From contig NC_087381.1 in assembly GCF_963675165.1 (NCBI RefSeq), positions 868,001 to 932,000 of the forward strand: 64,000 bases of DNA. Direction: 5' to 3'. The translations under genes and the position numbers were made by a program. Shown piece by piece: positions 20,770-32,619 of this stretch; positions within the stretch are counted from its first letter, which is position 1; the number at the start of each line of letters is the position of its first letter. The DNA comes from Halichondria panicea (Eukaryota; Porifera; Demospongiae; Suberitida; Halichondriidae). The notes beneath the pieces are model-generated. The model was not told the origin of the DNA, ran no database searches, and was given only the letters and a program-made list of their open reading frames with translations.

Positions 20770-23281
20770 CAGGGACGTAGCCAGACTTTTGAGACAGGGG
20801 TTTCCTTATAAAAATCAGCGGCGCGGTAGCGCCACGAAATTTTTGACCACGCCCACTTCCGGTGCCACACCCTCTTGATTGGGGCACACCTACTGCTCAT
20901 TGACTTTTTTTACATGTTTGTGAGAAGCTACACAGCCAAAAATCCACGGGTCCTTTTCAGGCCGTTAGTTGAAAACGGGCCGTTACGGCCCCGTGAACGG
21001 CCTGTATACAGGATGTAGCCCACCCACGGCCTATATACAGGCCGTTCTCACGGGCTGTAAACAGGACGTTAGCCCACGTCCTGTTTACAGCCCGTGGATA
21101 CGGGCATGTAATTAGGGCGTAGCATCCACGTCCTGTATACAGGCTGTTGCAGCTGTAGCTTATGCGCTGTAGCTTATGCGCATGCGCTAGCTTGGGGCAG
21201 GATGACGTCACCTGACTACAAAAAGAGAATGAGACAGACAGAGCTCTGAGAAAAAATCCTGCTGCTTGTCACAAGAGGAGCTGCTGGTCCAAAAAGACAA
21301 CTTGAAGAGGACTATACACTATTAGTCTACCTGTGAACAGAAAAAGGTGAAGCTGTAGCAGCATATTATTATATTAAACAGTTATATTATTTTTATTGAA
21401 CTTTCTCATAGCATGCAGTTTGTGTTCCTCTAGTTCCACAGCTATTTCAAATCTGTAGTGAATTTGACCTCTAGTGTAGTTGGCAGCAAAGGTCTGTAAA
21501 TTTCACTTCTACTGTATGTTTATAAATTCAGGTTTGCACGTTGTTATGGACTTTTGAAGCTGGAACACTGGCCAATTTTACAAGGTAAACGTTTCGTTTT
21601 GCTTCCTTTTTGAAATAATCCTCCTCATCGTAGGCTCCCATCTGAAGTTTTTTCACTTTTGATAAAGAGGTGTTGAAGAATGCTCCCAGGTTTGTTATTC
21701 TCTTTCACTAGCATTCACATATTAAACACGCAATCAAATTGACTTTAGATAATGCTGCCGAGTTGAAGTCTGGACTAATTACGTAAGTGCCACTGTTCTG
21801 TTGTGTTTGTGATACGTTATTGCTTCTGTAGACACTAGATGTTGTCAGAAGAATGAACTAAAGATAAAGCAACAGTTTCCTGGTAAGAAAATTCAGCAAG
21901 TATGTAATCTGTGTGAATAGCGTATTGGTGTACAGTTGCGGGATATCTTCGAGATGAAAAAGAGCCCTTGTAATGTGTACAGCACACTGTAAGCTGTTGA
22001 CTGACTTCATAGTACGCCGGTAAGATTATTCACAGTGGACAGTGGTGTGTTCTTCTTTTAATCTTCTAACTCTTCTTCAGATGTTGCAAAACTCAAGGTT
22101 TGTTTATTGTTTTCATCTTTAGCACTCGTTACACATGTTATTTAATAGATTTCTTTATTGGCATGCCGAGTTGGAGTCTGGATGTGTTAGGTAAGTGCCA
22201 TTATTTTGTATGTGTTTGGTGGTGCATTATATGCCTCATAGATTGAAGTTTTTAGACGAATGATAAAGAGAATGCAACAATTGCCTGGTAAGCAACTTAG
22301 TTTAATCTATGTGAATAAGTATTATTAGTGTACAGCTGGCGAGCTATCTCGGAGATGAAGAACGGCCCTTCAAGCTGTTCACTGACTTCATAGTACGCCG
22401 GTAAGCAGTGGTGTATTTTTTGTATAATTCCCAGCCTCTTCTCCTCAGAGTCTATCTTTGTGCACAAAAACAAGACGAATATAAATACAGTAAGTTAGTA
22501 TACTTATGTGGCGTTAACGTACGGTTCAACTGGTTGTTTTATCTGCAGTGCCACCGTGGGGATGTGAAGACACGGACATGATAATGAGAGGCATAATGTA
22601 GCTAAACAGAAATTAATATATATATATATCTTGTTCTTGTCTTCTTTGTCTTTGAATTGTGACCTTTTGAAGCATGATACTAGCTTATTAAATTGTGCAT
22701 GAGAAAAGTATGATACAGGCTGAATACAGGCCGTTTGTACGGGCAGTTTACAGGCTGTATGTGAACGGCCTGTTTAGTAGTGTCTAACCCCAACGGTCCC
22801 GTATCAGGATGTGGTAAACTTCCTGTAACGGACCTGACACGCCCCGTGGATTTTTGGCTGTGTAGCTAGCTAGCTATAGACATACTAAAAGGCAGGTGTT
22901 AATTAATTGTGTATTGCTAGTCTAGCTGAGCACAATTAAATGTCATTTACCTGAGAGGTTTCATGTAGCTGAGATTGTTCTAAACTTATACTTCCTGAAT
23001 AAAGTTGTGCTTAGAGCTGAGTCTGAGAATACTGGGATTGATACTAGAACTTAAGTCTTGGTCTTCTTTATTTGAGGTAGCTAGCTAGCTGAGACTAGCT
23101 GAGACAAAGCCAAAGTGAAACGCTTCATGGTGCCATCTCTAGCTAGCTCTGATGATTGATTTGCAGCCACGATGCAGAAAAGATGGGCAGGGCTGCTTGA
23201 TAGGAGAGCCCTGCCCAATTTTCTCAGCAGCTCCTGGGGGGGTTTCTGGGCAACCAGGAAACAATGGTAGCTACGCCCCTG
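20770..23281. mobile_element. Outer DNA element (CAGGGACGTAGCC ends) with a nested element
   Basis: Starts CAGGGACGTAGCCAG and ends CTACGCCCCTG, flanked by AGGCT at both sides (20765-20769, 23282-23286). It is non-autonomous as far as can be seen, and most of its length is a second element at 20930-22863. No intact transposase is recognisable. Confidence 0.5.
20930..22863. mobile_element. Inner 1.9 kb element with CG-rich terminal repeats
   Basis: Ends ACACAGCCAAAAATCCACGG / CCGTGGATTTTTGGCTGTGT are exact inverted repeats, flanked by AGCT. Subterminal regions are rich in short inverted motifs (GGCCTGTATACAGG, GGCCGTT). The interior (about 21600-22560) has repeated short exon-like pieces with GTAAG donors: the set around 21745-22023 recurs at about 22150-22403. 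In the second set the piece near 22338-22402 reads LASYLGDEERPFKLFTDFIV; the first set carries stops. Possibly a captured or decayed spliced gene; function unknown. Confidence 0.5.
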
Positions 23282-23995
23282 AGGCTTATAGCTAAGCAAA
23301 ATTTAGCTGGATATTATATTACTAGAGGATTGTCGCTTTGTATTCAAAAACACAGCACACCGCATTTGTAAAGTGCAATAGTATTGTATCGTTCACAGAG
23401 TGTTGCTACTCTACTTAGTAGTTAGTTCTGCACTAGAACGCTAGCTGCAAGAGTGAGAAGAGAGCTGCAAGGCTCTGCTGACTTGCAGCCATTAATTTTA
23501 GCTTTAGGCATCAATCGTTTTTAACAACAATCATGGGTCGATCACTACCCACTATTTGAGTTTCCCTGCGATTGCATGCGCAGCAAAAATAATTATCATC
23601 AATCAATGTGTGTATAAAAGCTAGCTATTAGTAGTTTTATGTTATGTAGCTTTGGCACCTCCACCGAGGCATCAGCACCCGCGGTGCTTTCATTAGAAGA
23701 AGTAAATAACTCACTTATTGTGCTATTAAACTTGGGCAATATAGGCTTCAATTGGTCTCCACTTTGTTGAGCCCCCATTCAACCTTTTACTTGCTTGTCC
23801 TTCCTGCATAATTATTATATTGTAGAGTTATTACAGGGTGTCATACAGGATTTTAAAGTAGAGGGGGGAAATATAAGGCATTCTTTTAAAAAAAGTCAAC
23901 TGCATGTTATTTCAATACCCTGGTTAGTAGCTATACAGACTATGGATACTCAGTCATACAACATTACTAATACCTGAATGCAAATTTTAGGGGGG
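23282..23995. other. Non-coding stretch
   Basis: Nothing recognisable apart from short simple-sequence runs. Codon-like ORFs are absent. Confidence 0.5.
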
Positions 23996-23999
23996 GAGG

Positions 24000-25583
24000 G
24001 GTTGGAACCAGGGGGGATACTTCCCCTGTGTACTGTATGACACCCTGGTACAATTGGTACAATAATTATTATACAATAGCTGTGCAATTAATTGTACAGA
24101 TGCTCCCCTGTGTACTGTATGACACCTGGTACAATACAATAGTTGTGCAATTACATTGTACAGATGCTCCCCCTGTGTACTGTATGACACCCTGGTACAA
24201 TTGGTACAATAATTATTATACAATAGCTGTGCAATTACATTGTACAGATGTTCCCCTGTGTACTGTACGACACCTGGTACAATACAATAGCTGTGCAATT
24301 ACATTGTACAGATGCTCCCTTGTGTACTGTACGACACCTGGTACAATACAATAGCTGTGCAATTACATTGTACAGCATTGTTCAGCATGTTGAGGGAAAC
24401 TTACCTAGTTCCACAGTTTTTTCAAACAGCTCTCAAACCATGTCTAAACTCACTCCAACTTCTTTTCTTCTTTGCAAGAACAGCAAAAAAAAATCTTTGT
24501 TGCTATGCAGCTGCAGGTGCACATCTGTTGTACTGCATGCCCTTATTTGGTACTGAAAACAGCACACTGTGCTGAATTAGCATGTTTACCTGTTTCAGCA
24601 CACCCATTACATTTAGCACAGTCTATTTAGCACATTAATCGAACATCAAAATCACAAGCCATGAAAAAGCACATCAATACAACACGTAGGCTGTGCTATA
24701 TTAGACTCGCAAGCCACTCCTTTTTCTCTAATTGGACGGGGGCGGGAGAAAAGGGACTGGTGACTCTGGGCTACATTTTGTGTCTCTACCAGAATTTGGG
24801 TAGAGATTATTCATTGATTTTTCCACGTGATCCAAAAATTGCGTGAGGTTAAGTAGAATTGCGTAGCCTGCAAAAGTGGTCGCGGGCTTCTTAGCTACAG
24901 TTTGAGAATGGATGCTAGTGCTAGAAAAGAGAAGATGATGGAGTAATAACGACATCAGGCATTCAGCTCGGATATAGTCATCTAAGACACCAGCAGAGAT
25001 TAGCTTCAATCTATGGCTTGTTTTAGTTTTATGTGATGAGAACTGGCAGCCGAAAGTCATTGGTTGCCTAAAGCTTTTAATAACCTGTACAATACAAGAC
25101 AGATAATGGCAGAGGGCAGCAGTTGAATTGAGTGTAGTCAGACTTGTACAAGTTGTCTTAAATCGCTGCCACTCCTCGGTTCAAAGAAGGACTGCCAAGA
25201 TTTCTACGTTCATCAGCTGTTCCATGCTAATCCACAAGTTGTGGCACAACAGACACTGGTACAAGGATCTATAATATCAAAAGGCTGGCTAGATAGATCT
25301 GTATACTTGTCTTCTGTGTGTCTTTAGCTTTTGACACATCAGAATAAATTGGATAATTTGCACGTGACATTAATATTTAATAGCATTCCTGATTTACACA
25401 AGCTGTAGCCCAGAGTCACCAGTCCCTTTTCTCCCGCCCCCGTCCAATCAGAGAAAAGGGAGTGGCTTGCGAGTCTAGTGCTATATGCCTACAAAACAGC
25501 ACATGTAGTGTGCTGAATCACTGTTTAGCACACCACGGTGCTAATATAGCACACGCTCAGGGTCTAAAACAGCACACTCTGTG
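24000..25583. mobile_element. Insertion B, inverted relative of element A
   Basis: 24030-24380 holds about five units of the 64-bp repeat in reverse orientation, some longer through an extra AATTGGTACAATAATTATT. 24380-24700 and 25487-25583 match 8139-8580 in reverse complement. It is interrupted by a hAT-type element at 24702-25477. It differs from A in repeat number and lacks A's right part. Confidence 0.7.
24702..25477. mobile_element. hAT-like non-autonomous element nested in B
   Basis: Inverted ends TAGACTCGCAAGCCACTCC (about 70 bp of arm, continuing through GGGGGCGGGAGAAAAGGGAC) are flanked by the 8-bp duplication TGCTATAT (24694-24701, 25479-25486). The unoccupied equivalent is seen in element A near 8245. 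The 110-residue minus ORF inside shows no known motif. Confidence 0.8.
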
Positions 25584-25937
25584 TACATGTAGAATAATAT
25601 GGAGCGCCAAAGTGGACAAAAATATCGACAATTGATAGGCCAAGATCGTGAGTACATAAATCGATCCAAAAGTGGGCGCGGTCATACATTTTTTATGATC
25701 GAAAAATATCGACAATGGATAGGCCAAGATCGTTAGTACATAATCGATCCAAAAGTGGGCGCGGTCATACATATTTGATGATCGAAAAATATCGACGATG
25801 GATAGGCCAAGATCGTTAGTACATAATAATCGATCCAAAAGTGGGCGCGGCCATACATTTTTGCTGCGGTGGCGCTGGGGTGATTATTACTGGCGCATGC
25901 GTGTTAGCAAATGACCACGTGTTGTGTAGCAAGTAAT

Positions 25938-28900
25938 ATGGAGGACAAGGTCAAGCAGGCTATTAAGCTTCTCGCATCTATTGCTGAGAGCTCGGCTGAG
26001 AGCTCGGCTGAGAGCACTACACCCAGTACATCCACTTCATTGTCAACGCCTTCACAGCATGGTAAGTGTTAAGTGCAGCTAGCTAGCTTGAGTTTATGGA
26101 GTTCTCTGTAGATCTTTTGTACTCTGTACTATACTAAGCTATAAGTACGTACGTGCTAACATGGTGCTAATTATAAGGCACATCTTTATTGAGCTAGAGT
26201 GATGTGTGATTGTGTGAAAATAAGTATCACATTAATACCATATAAGCATTTTTTAAAGCGCCCCTCTAAAGATGCGCCATGAAGCCTCCAAAGTAATTTT
26301 TGAAACTCCTAATGGAGCTCCACCACGTGTGAGTAATTATTTTTTGACGGTGCATTGGTAAATAGAGGTAAAATGAGCAAGCCAATCACAGAATTCTTCC
26401 TTCCACATTTGGGCCACACAGTGCCTCTTTAACGTGTGCAACGTACGCACAGGCCTGTTGGAAGAACAAGAAAACTGCTGCAGGTGCCATGCACATGCAC
26501 AGTCCATTTGCAAAGCTGTTTTTTTACCTCCAATTAGAAGGCGCTCTTCTAAAGACTCGAAACTAATTTTCCAACCTCATAATAGAGCCACCTTTACCAG
26601 CGTAATTATTTTAATGTGGCGCCATAAAAAGAGCTTATACGGTATGGCCATTGGACAAATAAATTTTGGTATAATCAAGAGTAGAATAAATTGAGAGTGG
26701 TGCTATATAATTAGTGCATACACAATCTTACTAATAATGATCCATTAGGTGTGAGGCATGGTGCCAGTGGGTCATGCAGCAGAGCCGTAGAAGCCCTTCG
26801 TTCCGTTAGGGAACGACTCCAAGAAGGAACGTCTTCCAGGGAACGACTCCAAGGGGGAACATCCGAGCAGAAGGCAAACTTTGCCCCATATGAGAGAAAG
26901 AGTTCAACGAAACACAAGAGTTGGACTGTGAAGTTAGTCTGTCTCAGCAGTACAGAAGCAAAAAAAGTACCCTGCAGTGTGTATGACCGAAATGTGCTTG
27001 TCAGTGCTGGGTTAGGAGAAAAAAAGACAGTAATCCCAGACATAGAATGCTCTGCAAAGGACTTCAACGAAATCATAATCTCATCATTCTCCAAGTTGAA
27101 TGGGTGTGGAGGGTTCGAGCTGCTTCGATGTGTTCCAAATACTAAAGATCTGGAATTAATTTCACCAGTAATTGCAGCATCTCCCAAGGTACTAAAGAGC
27201 GTCATTGGCAATGGCCGGGTATTCATCCGACCCATTCAAAAAAGCTTAGATGTCAATCCTATAGCAGGAAACTCTAATGAGGTAAAATACAGAACATGCA
27301 CCTTCAGCTAGTTGGCTACATGTATAATTATCTATCTCTAATAGCTAAAGGAGAAGTGTTTACACTGTGACATTAAAGTGCCAGTGGTTGACCTACGTGC
27401 TCACGTTAACATTTGCAAGTGGAAGAAGTCAAGGTACTTGCCATTAATCAATTATAATTATGTATAATTATACTGTAATTAGTCTGAGCCGTGGACTCGA
27501 ATCAGACAGTGATTCAGACGACTTTGAAGACCCTGTTCCACCAAGAAGGCCTCCTTTGAGGTTGATACTTTACAAAAATTAATGATGATTTAACAATGTC
27601 ATTAATTGCTTTACAGCTTGAAACGAGAACTTCATTGGGATAGTGATGACACTTCCCCCCCCACCGAAGAAGCCAACATCAGAGCCCCTTATTTCAATTT
27701 CTTCTGAGTCTGACAATGATGTAAGTGGGAAGTGTATACATTTACTAGATTTTTGATGATATCTTTTACTACAGGTTGAACAAACCGAGCAAGAGATGAT
27801 AGACCGTGCAATTTCTCTCTCTAAGAACAACAGGTAATTTACGCAAGTTGGTTGTAGTTGAGATTAAATGAATGCCCTATTCAGTTCTGAATCAATTGCA
27901 ACAATAGCAGACCTTCTGAAGTCTCTCTCCAAGTATGTGACAGGTGAAGAAGTGACTGTAACTGTGAGACGGGAAAATGTTCTCGACGATGCTTTACGCA
28001 CCGTTAGGCGTGGTTCTTTTCCAATCGACCACACTATCATTGTAAGAAGGTACTTTACATTGGCCACTATAATTGATTGCATGTGTTACTGTAATATAGG
28101 TGGAGTTTCTTGGGGAGGCAGGTGAAGATGGGGGTGGTTTAAAACGGGAGTTTTGGTGTCTCCTGTTTAAGCAAGTGAAGTCATCTTTGTTTGAGGGGGT
28201 TGGAGATCGCCTGGTGCCAAGGCATGATGTTGTTGCACTGCAGGTTCACTATTCTTATGTATAGATTTGCCTCCATTATAATTATGCTATTCTAGAACAA
28301 GAAATTTGAACATGTTGGCAATTTGATTGCTATGGGGTTACTCCAAGGCAGCAGTGGTGTTCCATTCATTGCACCTCCGATATACGAGTACTTATGTGGC
28401 GTGAGTGCAGAATCGGTGAATGTCAGTGTGGAGGATGTTCCGGCTTACGAAGTCAAGGAATATATCTCTCAGGTGAACACCTTATCATTATTAAAAAATA
28501 ATGTATAACTGCATGATTTCTTTTTAAGATCGAGGCAGCTGAATGTAATGAAAGCCTTAGACAGACTTGTCAGAGTGATATCGACACTGCACTTGAAGCT
28601 GGGTACACCAAACCCATTGCTTCCATCACCATGTCAGAGAAACCTGGGCTTGTAAAAGCACTATTGCTCCACTTCGTTGTGTACCGAAACAAAGCAGTTC
28701 TGGACCAGTTGCGAGCTGGGCTCAACATTCTAGGGATGAGGGAGGCCATGTCCAAGTACAGTGAGATTCTAAAACCATTCTTTGTTGAAGGAATGCAACC
28801 ACCTCTTTCAGCAAGTAGGTTGGCATCCCTCTTAATTTGTTTGTTACCTCCATTTTATTTTGTTCAGATATGATTAGGTCTCTGATAGGTGACGTGCATT

Positions 28901-29296
28901 TTTCAGAATCTGGAACTTCTGAATTAGTCAAAGAGAAAGCGTCGTATATGCTTTTTTTGGATATGTTGCATAACATACAAGGTAATAGGTAATTAGATTA
29001 AAAATCATGCTACACTAAACGGCTTCCCCCCGATTTATGCAGATGGAGGCAGCGAGTCAGGGTTGAGCCTTGGTCAGGTTCTAAACTTCTTCACTGGCAG
29101 TGACTACCCACCTGTTTTGGGCTTTGATAGTCGAAACCCTGTGAGTATTCACTTCAGCTCCACTTCAAACTATCCCTTGGCCTCAACATGTGCATTGCAA
29201 TTAACATTGCCAACCAAGTTTCATGATGATGAACTCCGGTTTAAAGAAAACATGGAGTATGGAATACTAAACCATGGAGGTTTTGGAATGTGCTAA
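25938..29296 (+). CDS. Transposon-borne HECT-type ubiquitin-ligase-like gene, 12 exons
   Basis: Exons: 25938-26061, 26749-27281, 27345-27433, 27483-27560, 27617-27720, 27775-27833, 27885-28041, 28100-28243, 28296-28472, 28529-28814, 28868-28981 and 29043-29296, all GT/AG with matching phases except at one point. The product would be about 706 residues: a Ser-rich N-terminus, a C2HC zinc finger (CLHCDIKV...HVNIC), a UIM-like helix (EQEMIDRAISLSKN) and a HECT-like domain (VEFLGEAGEDGGGLKREFW to STCALQLTLP, with the expected catalytic Cys) ending GFGMC. A run of eight C in exon 5 (about 27655-27662) puts exon 5 out of frame; seven would fit. That is either a frameshift, a polymorphism or a sequencing error. 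Function in transposition is unknown. Confidence 0.75.
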
Positions 29297-29299
29297 CAC

Positions 29300-29634
29300 T
29301 AACATTCGTGTATTTTTCAGATATAATCAGCTATCAGTGTTTTTTCGATTCACATTCATTACTACCATGACAGTTTAATTTTGGCATCACATATGTAATC
29401 ACTTTTGTGCCTCATCACTTTCGTCAAATATATGGTATATACCTTATATGATTGATTCTAATAACAAGTTAACAAAATTAATTTATTCAACATCACATGA
29501 CAAAACAAATATAAACACTAAAACACTAGCTATATATAAATTAATTAATATGTAGCCAAAATTAATTTATTCAGCATCACATGACAAAACAAATATAAAC
29601 ACTAAAACACTAGCTATATATAAATTAATTACAG
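29300..29634. repeat. Gap between convergent transposon genes with an 84-bp tandem pair
   Basis: 29470-29545 and 29554-29632 are near-identical (ACATCACATGACAAAACAAA...TAGCTATATATAAATTAATT). It probably serves as 3' flank for both genes; several AATAAA-like stretches occur but none is decisive. Confidence 0.7.
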
Positions 29635-31160
29635 TCACTGACATGCTTCAACATAAGCCCGAGTGATAATATACAAAGATATCCCAAGATCATCACAGGT
29701 TTCAAGAGGATCAACAGCATGTGCTAGCTCAATGTGCTGCTCTCTACTTATGCAATTCCTAGTCTCAGGAATAGTGACACGATCAAGATCATCAGACACA
29801 GTGACGGGACCTTCCCAGTCAATTCCAAAATATTCCTACAATAAATCACATTGTGATAACACTGAAGAAAACATTAATAACTAACACTCTAACACCCAAA
29901 ACAATTACATTGTACTCTTACCAATGTATCACTTGCAACACCTTGTATAGCAGCAGCATCACCTGACCCTTGTAACAATCCTTTCGTCCACAACTGGTAT
30001 GGAGTCTGATTCTTCTCAGTTCTTAAACGATGATGAGCATACGATTGGCGAAATTCATCCAAATGGCTGTTGATTCGGGGGATATATATGTAATGCAAGG
30101 AAAACAGGTCTGTATTGCACAGAGGGTCCAACAATCCATCTTCTTGTAAGGAGGAGAACACCTCGTAGTAGAGTGATATGCATCCTGTGAATAGGTCCCT
30201 CCACAACCTCTCAATTCGTTGATTGTGGACACTCCGTCCTGTAATAAAACTTTTACGTCCGGGCCCACGTTCTGGATGATCAAGCATAAACTGAGACACC
30301 AGCACATTTTCTCCTCCCTTGTCACTTCGGACTCTAGAGGGTAGACCATACTCATGAACTGCACTCAAAAAACTGTCTAAAACTGTCTCTGCCCTGTTGT
30401 TTGTGGAAGCTTTCATATATACAGGGAGTCGGGAGTAGCCGTCAATGCCTCCATGTATGACAATACGCCATTTAATGAGCCTATGATAACCGTCTATGTG
30501 CCAGAGGCTGTTTGGCATGCATACATTATATTTTCGCCGGTGGAGAACTTGCCGGAAGCGTGAAGCCACACCAATGGGATCAATTCTCTTCAGACTTTCC
30601 CTGACTCTTGCGCGCTGGATCCGAATACCTATACTCCACAAAAAGCCACTTAGTGATCGTTCTCCAGAATTAGGATGCGTCCTGATAAAATTTGTTGTAA
30701 TATCATCAAGCTCAGAGTCGCTCAACCCTGAGAATGTTATCTCATCTTGCATTCCGTATTGAACTATTCTTCTCCTTATTGTACGAGATGAAACGCCTAA
30801 CATTTTCCCAATGGCTGTAGTTGAAAAATGAGCTTTTAGCAGCAAAATAAGGCTTTCTTCACTAATTGGTATTTGTGGTCGTCCCCTAATGTGACAACGG
30901 TGTTCATCATCAATCACCTCATTAATACACACAACTATGTTTCTCACATGTTCAACTAATATTTCTCCACTTCCAAAAGGTAACAAATCTTCAGCACTCA
31001 GAATATCTCCAAGGACCATCTCAGCAGTACAAAGTGCATCTTCGACAACAGTTAAATCACCTTCAAGTATCATCATGTTTGTTCTCGTAATAGTATCTTC
31101 AGCCTCAAGCAAGAAGTCAATCATCTCAGAAGCTGACATTCTAAGGAAAGAAATCGCCAT
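29635..31160 (-). CDS. rve-type DDE transposase/integrase, two exons
   Basis: Exon 1 is 31160-29922, then an intron of about 86 bp (GTAAGAG donor, TTGTAG acceptor), then exon 2 at 29835-29635, giving about 479 residues. N-terminal region: a helical stretch, then a helix-turn-helix (GRPQIPISEESL...TTAIGKMLGVSSRTIRRRI). Core: integrase fold with Asp in LWHIDGYHRL, Asp in VRSDKGGENV and Glu in HNQRIERLWRDL, with 36 residues between the second Asp and the Glu. Exon 2 (EYFGIDWEGPV to AYVEACQ) is a typical C-terminal tail of this animal transposase group. If exon 1 is read through without splicing it ends in CNCFGC. The reading frame is open throughout, so it may be active. Confidence 0.85.
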
Positions 31161-32440
31161 GTGAGGAAAATGGTACCTAACAGTGAGGGTGTGTCTTTAT
31201 AGACTTATTTGTGCACTTGTAAAAGTAATGCCCCACCTCCCCCAGGTGGGGATTAGTTGGGGATTAGACTTGAAGTTGCTCCCCTACCTCAGAGGAGGTC
31301 TGACATGCACGAATCACTACAAGTTCAGTACATTGATATCATTGCGGTCACGTGATAATGTCCAGGCCAAATGCACTGAACTTGTAATGCACTGAACTTG
31401 TAGTGATTCGTGCACGCATGTCGGACCTCCTCTGTCCCTACCTAGGGGACTTAGACAGATCACCTGATGCATGCATTGGGTCAAAAGATCACATGCCATA
31501 CTCATCCTTCCAACACATGCTGAGTACAGTGAGAGCAGTTTATTAATCCTAAGCAATCTCTGCCTTTTTGCTTTATAAGAGTATAGCTGTCAATATTTAT
31601 ATAGTGATTCTGTATTTGTTATCTTCTCGCTATACGTAGTGATAGGTCTATTCCCCACATAACCCCCATGTTGTACTAGGGGGATTAAACCAAATAACAT
31701 GCCCAAAGGTAGGGGTATTATATCATGTGATTGGTCTAATCCCCACCCCCGGTAGGGGAGGGGGAATTAGATTGACAAGTTCATTAGCCTTCATTACATT
31801 GTAAAGCATTACAAAGTTTAATATTCTAGGTAGGTATATGCATACAATAGCTCACGTCCAGTTTGGGGAGGGACGTCCTTTCCCCACAATATAAATACAT
31901 ACGCATACACGTCATTCTGTTAGGCTACCTATGACTTTGAGAAGATCCTCAACCTTACACCATGACTCTTTTATACTTACAAGAACAAACGAACAAAGTA
32001 GAAAACGGTTGTGTTAGCCTACTAAACTAAAGATTAATAAAACAGTACCAAATAATTATAGTACCTTAATACTCTATGCCCTCCCTCAATCGAATTAATC
32101 AGCTTGGCTCACTTATCATGCTCTTGATCTTGGCAAAGAAAATAGCTGCTATTATTGTAGGTGAGAACTAGAGTAGAGACCACGCCCTTTACATAGCATA
32201 GTCTCATAGAAAGGGCGTGGTCTTCAGTAGAAAGTGCTGATTTTACTAGGCCTTGAATCGAGGCTAGGCTGACACGTTCTTAGCCTCGAGACCACGCCGA
32301 TTGAAATAAGACGTGGTCTCGAGGCTAACACCTTCTTGAATATCAAACACAATGTCTACGATTGAGAGGTCGATAATAGACTAAATCATCACACAGGTTG
32401 CATGTAGATCGAATATCAATTGGCGCGGCATTATCAAACT
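31161..32440. other. Non-coding right part of the transposon
   Basis: It contains a hairpin at about 31291-31432 (AGAGGAGGTCTGACATGC ends), G/C-run pairs around 31670 and 31750, a hairpin at about 32170-32220 (GACCACGCCCTTT...AAAGGGCGTGGTC) and one at 32279-32327 with TTAGCCTCGAGACCACG ends. These are probably later insertions. No gene. Confidence 0.5.
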
Positions 32441-32619
32441 ATCAAAAATGTATGGGCGGCCCACTTTTGGATCGATTATGTACTAACGATCTTGGCCTAT
32501 CCATTGTTGATATTTTTCGATCATCAAAAATGTATGACCGCGCCCACTTTTGGATCGATTATGTACTCACGATCTTGGCCTATCAATCGTCGATATTTTT
32601 GTCCACTTTGGCGCTCCAT

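Larger units (their letters stand above)
25599..32619. mobile_element. Complete-looking 7.0 kb DNA transposon with rve transposase and HECT gene
   Basis: Ends ATGGAGCGCCAAAGTGGACA are inverted at both sides, with arms of about 175 bp built from an 85-bp motif (GATAGGCCAAGATCGTTAGT...GATCCAAAAGTGGGCGCGG) present about three times at the left and twice at the right. The 8-bp duplication AGAATAAT lies at 25591-25598 and 32620-32627. The unoccupied site ATGTAGAATAATAGCATAC occurs in the neighbouring tandem repeats at about 32934 and 33270. It carries two convergent genes. An rve-type DDE transposase suggests an IS3EU- or Ginger-like superfamily; the exact superfamily is not settled. Confidence 0.9.

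Noticed and set aside
24728-25060. 110-residue minus ORF in the nested hAT-like element, considered as a transposase remnant
   Set aside because: No hAT dimerisation or RNase-H motifs visible.
25557-25838. 93-residue ORF over the left transposon end, and the similar 32398-32730
   Set aside because: Both are translations of the terminal inverted repeat units.
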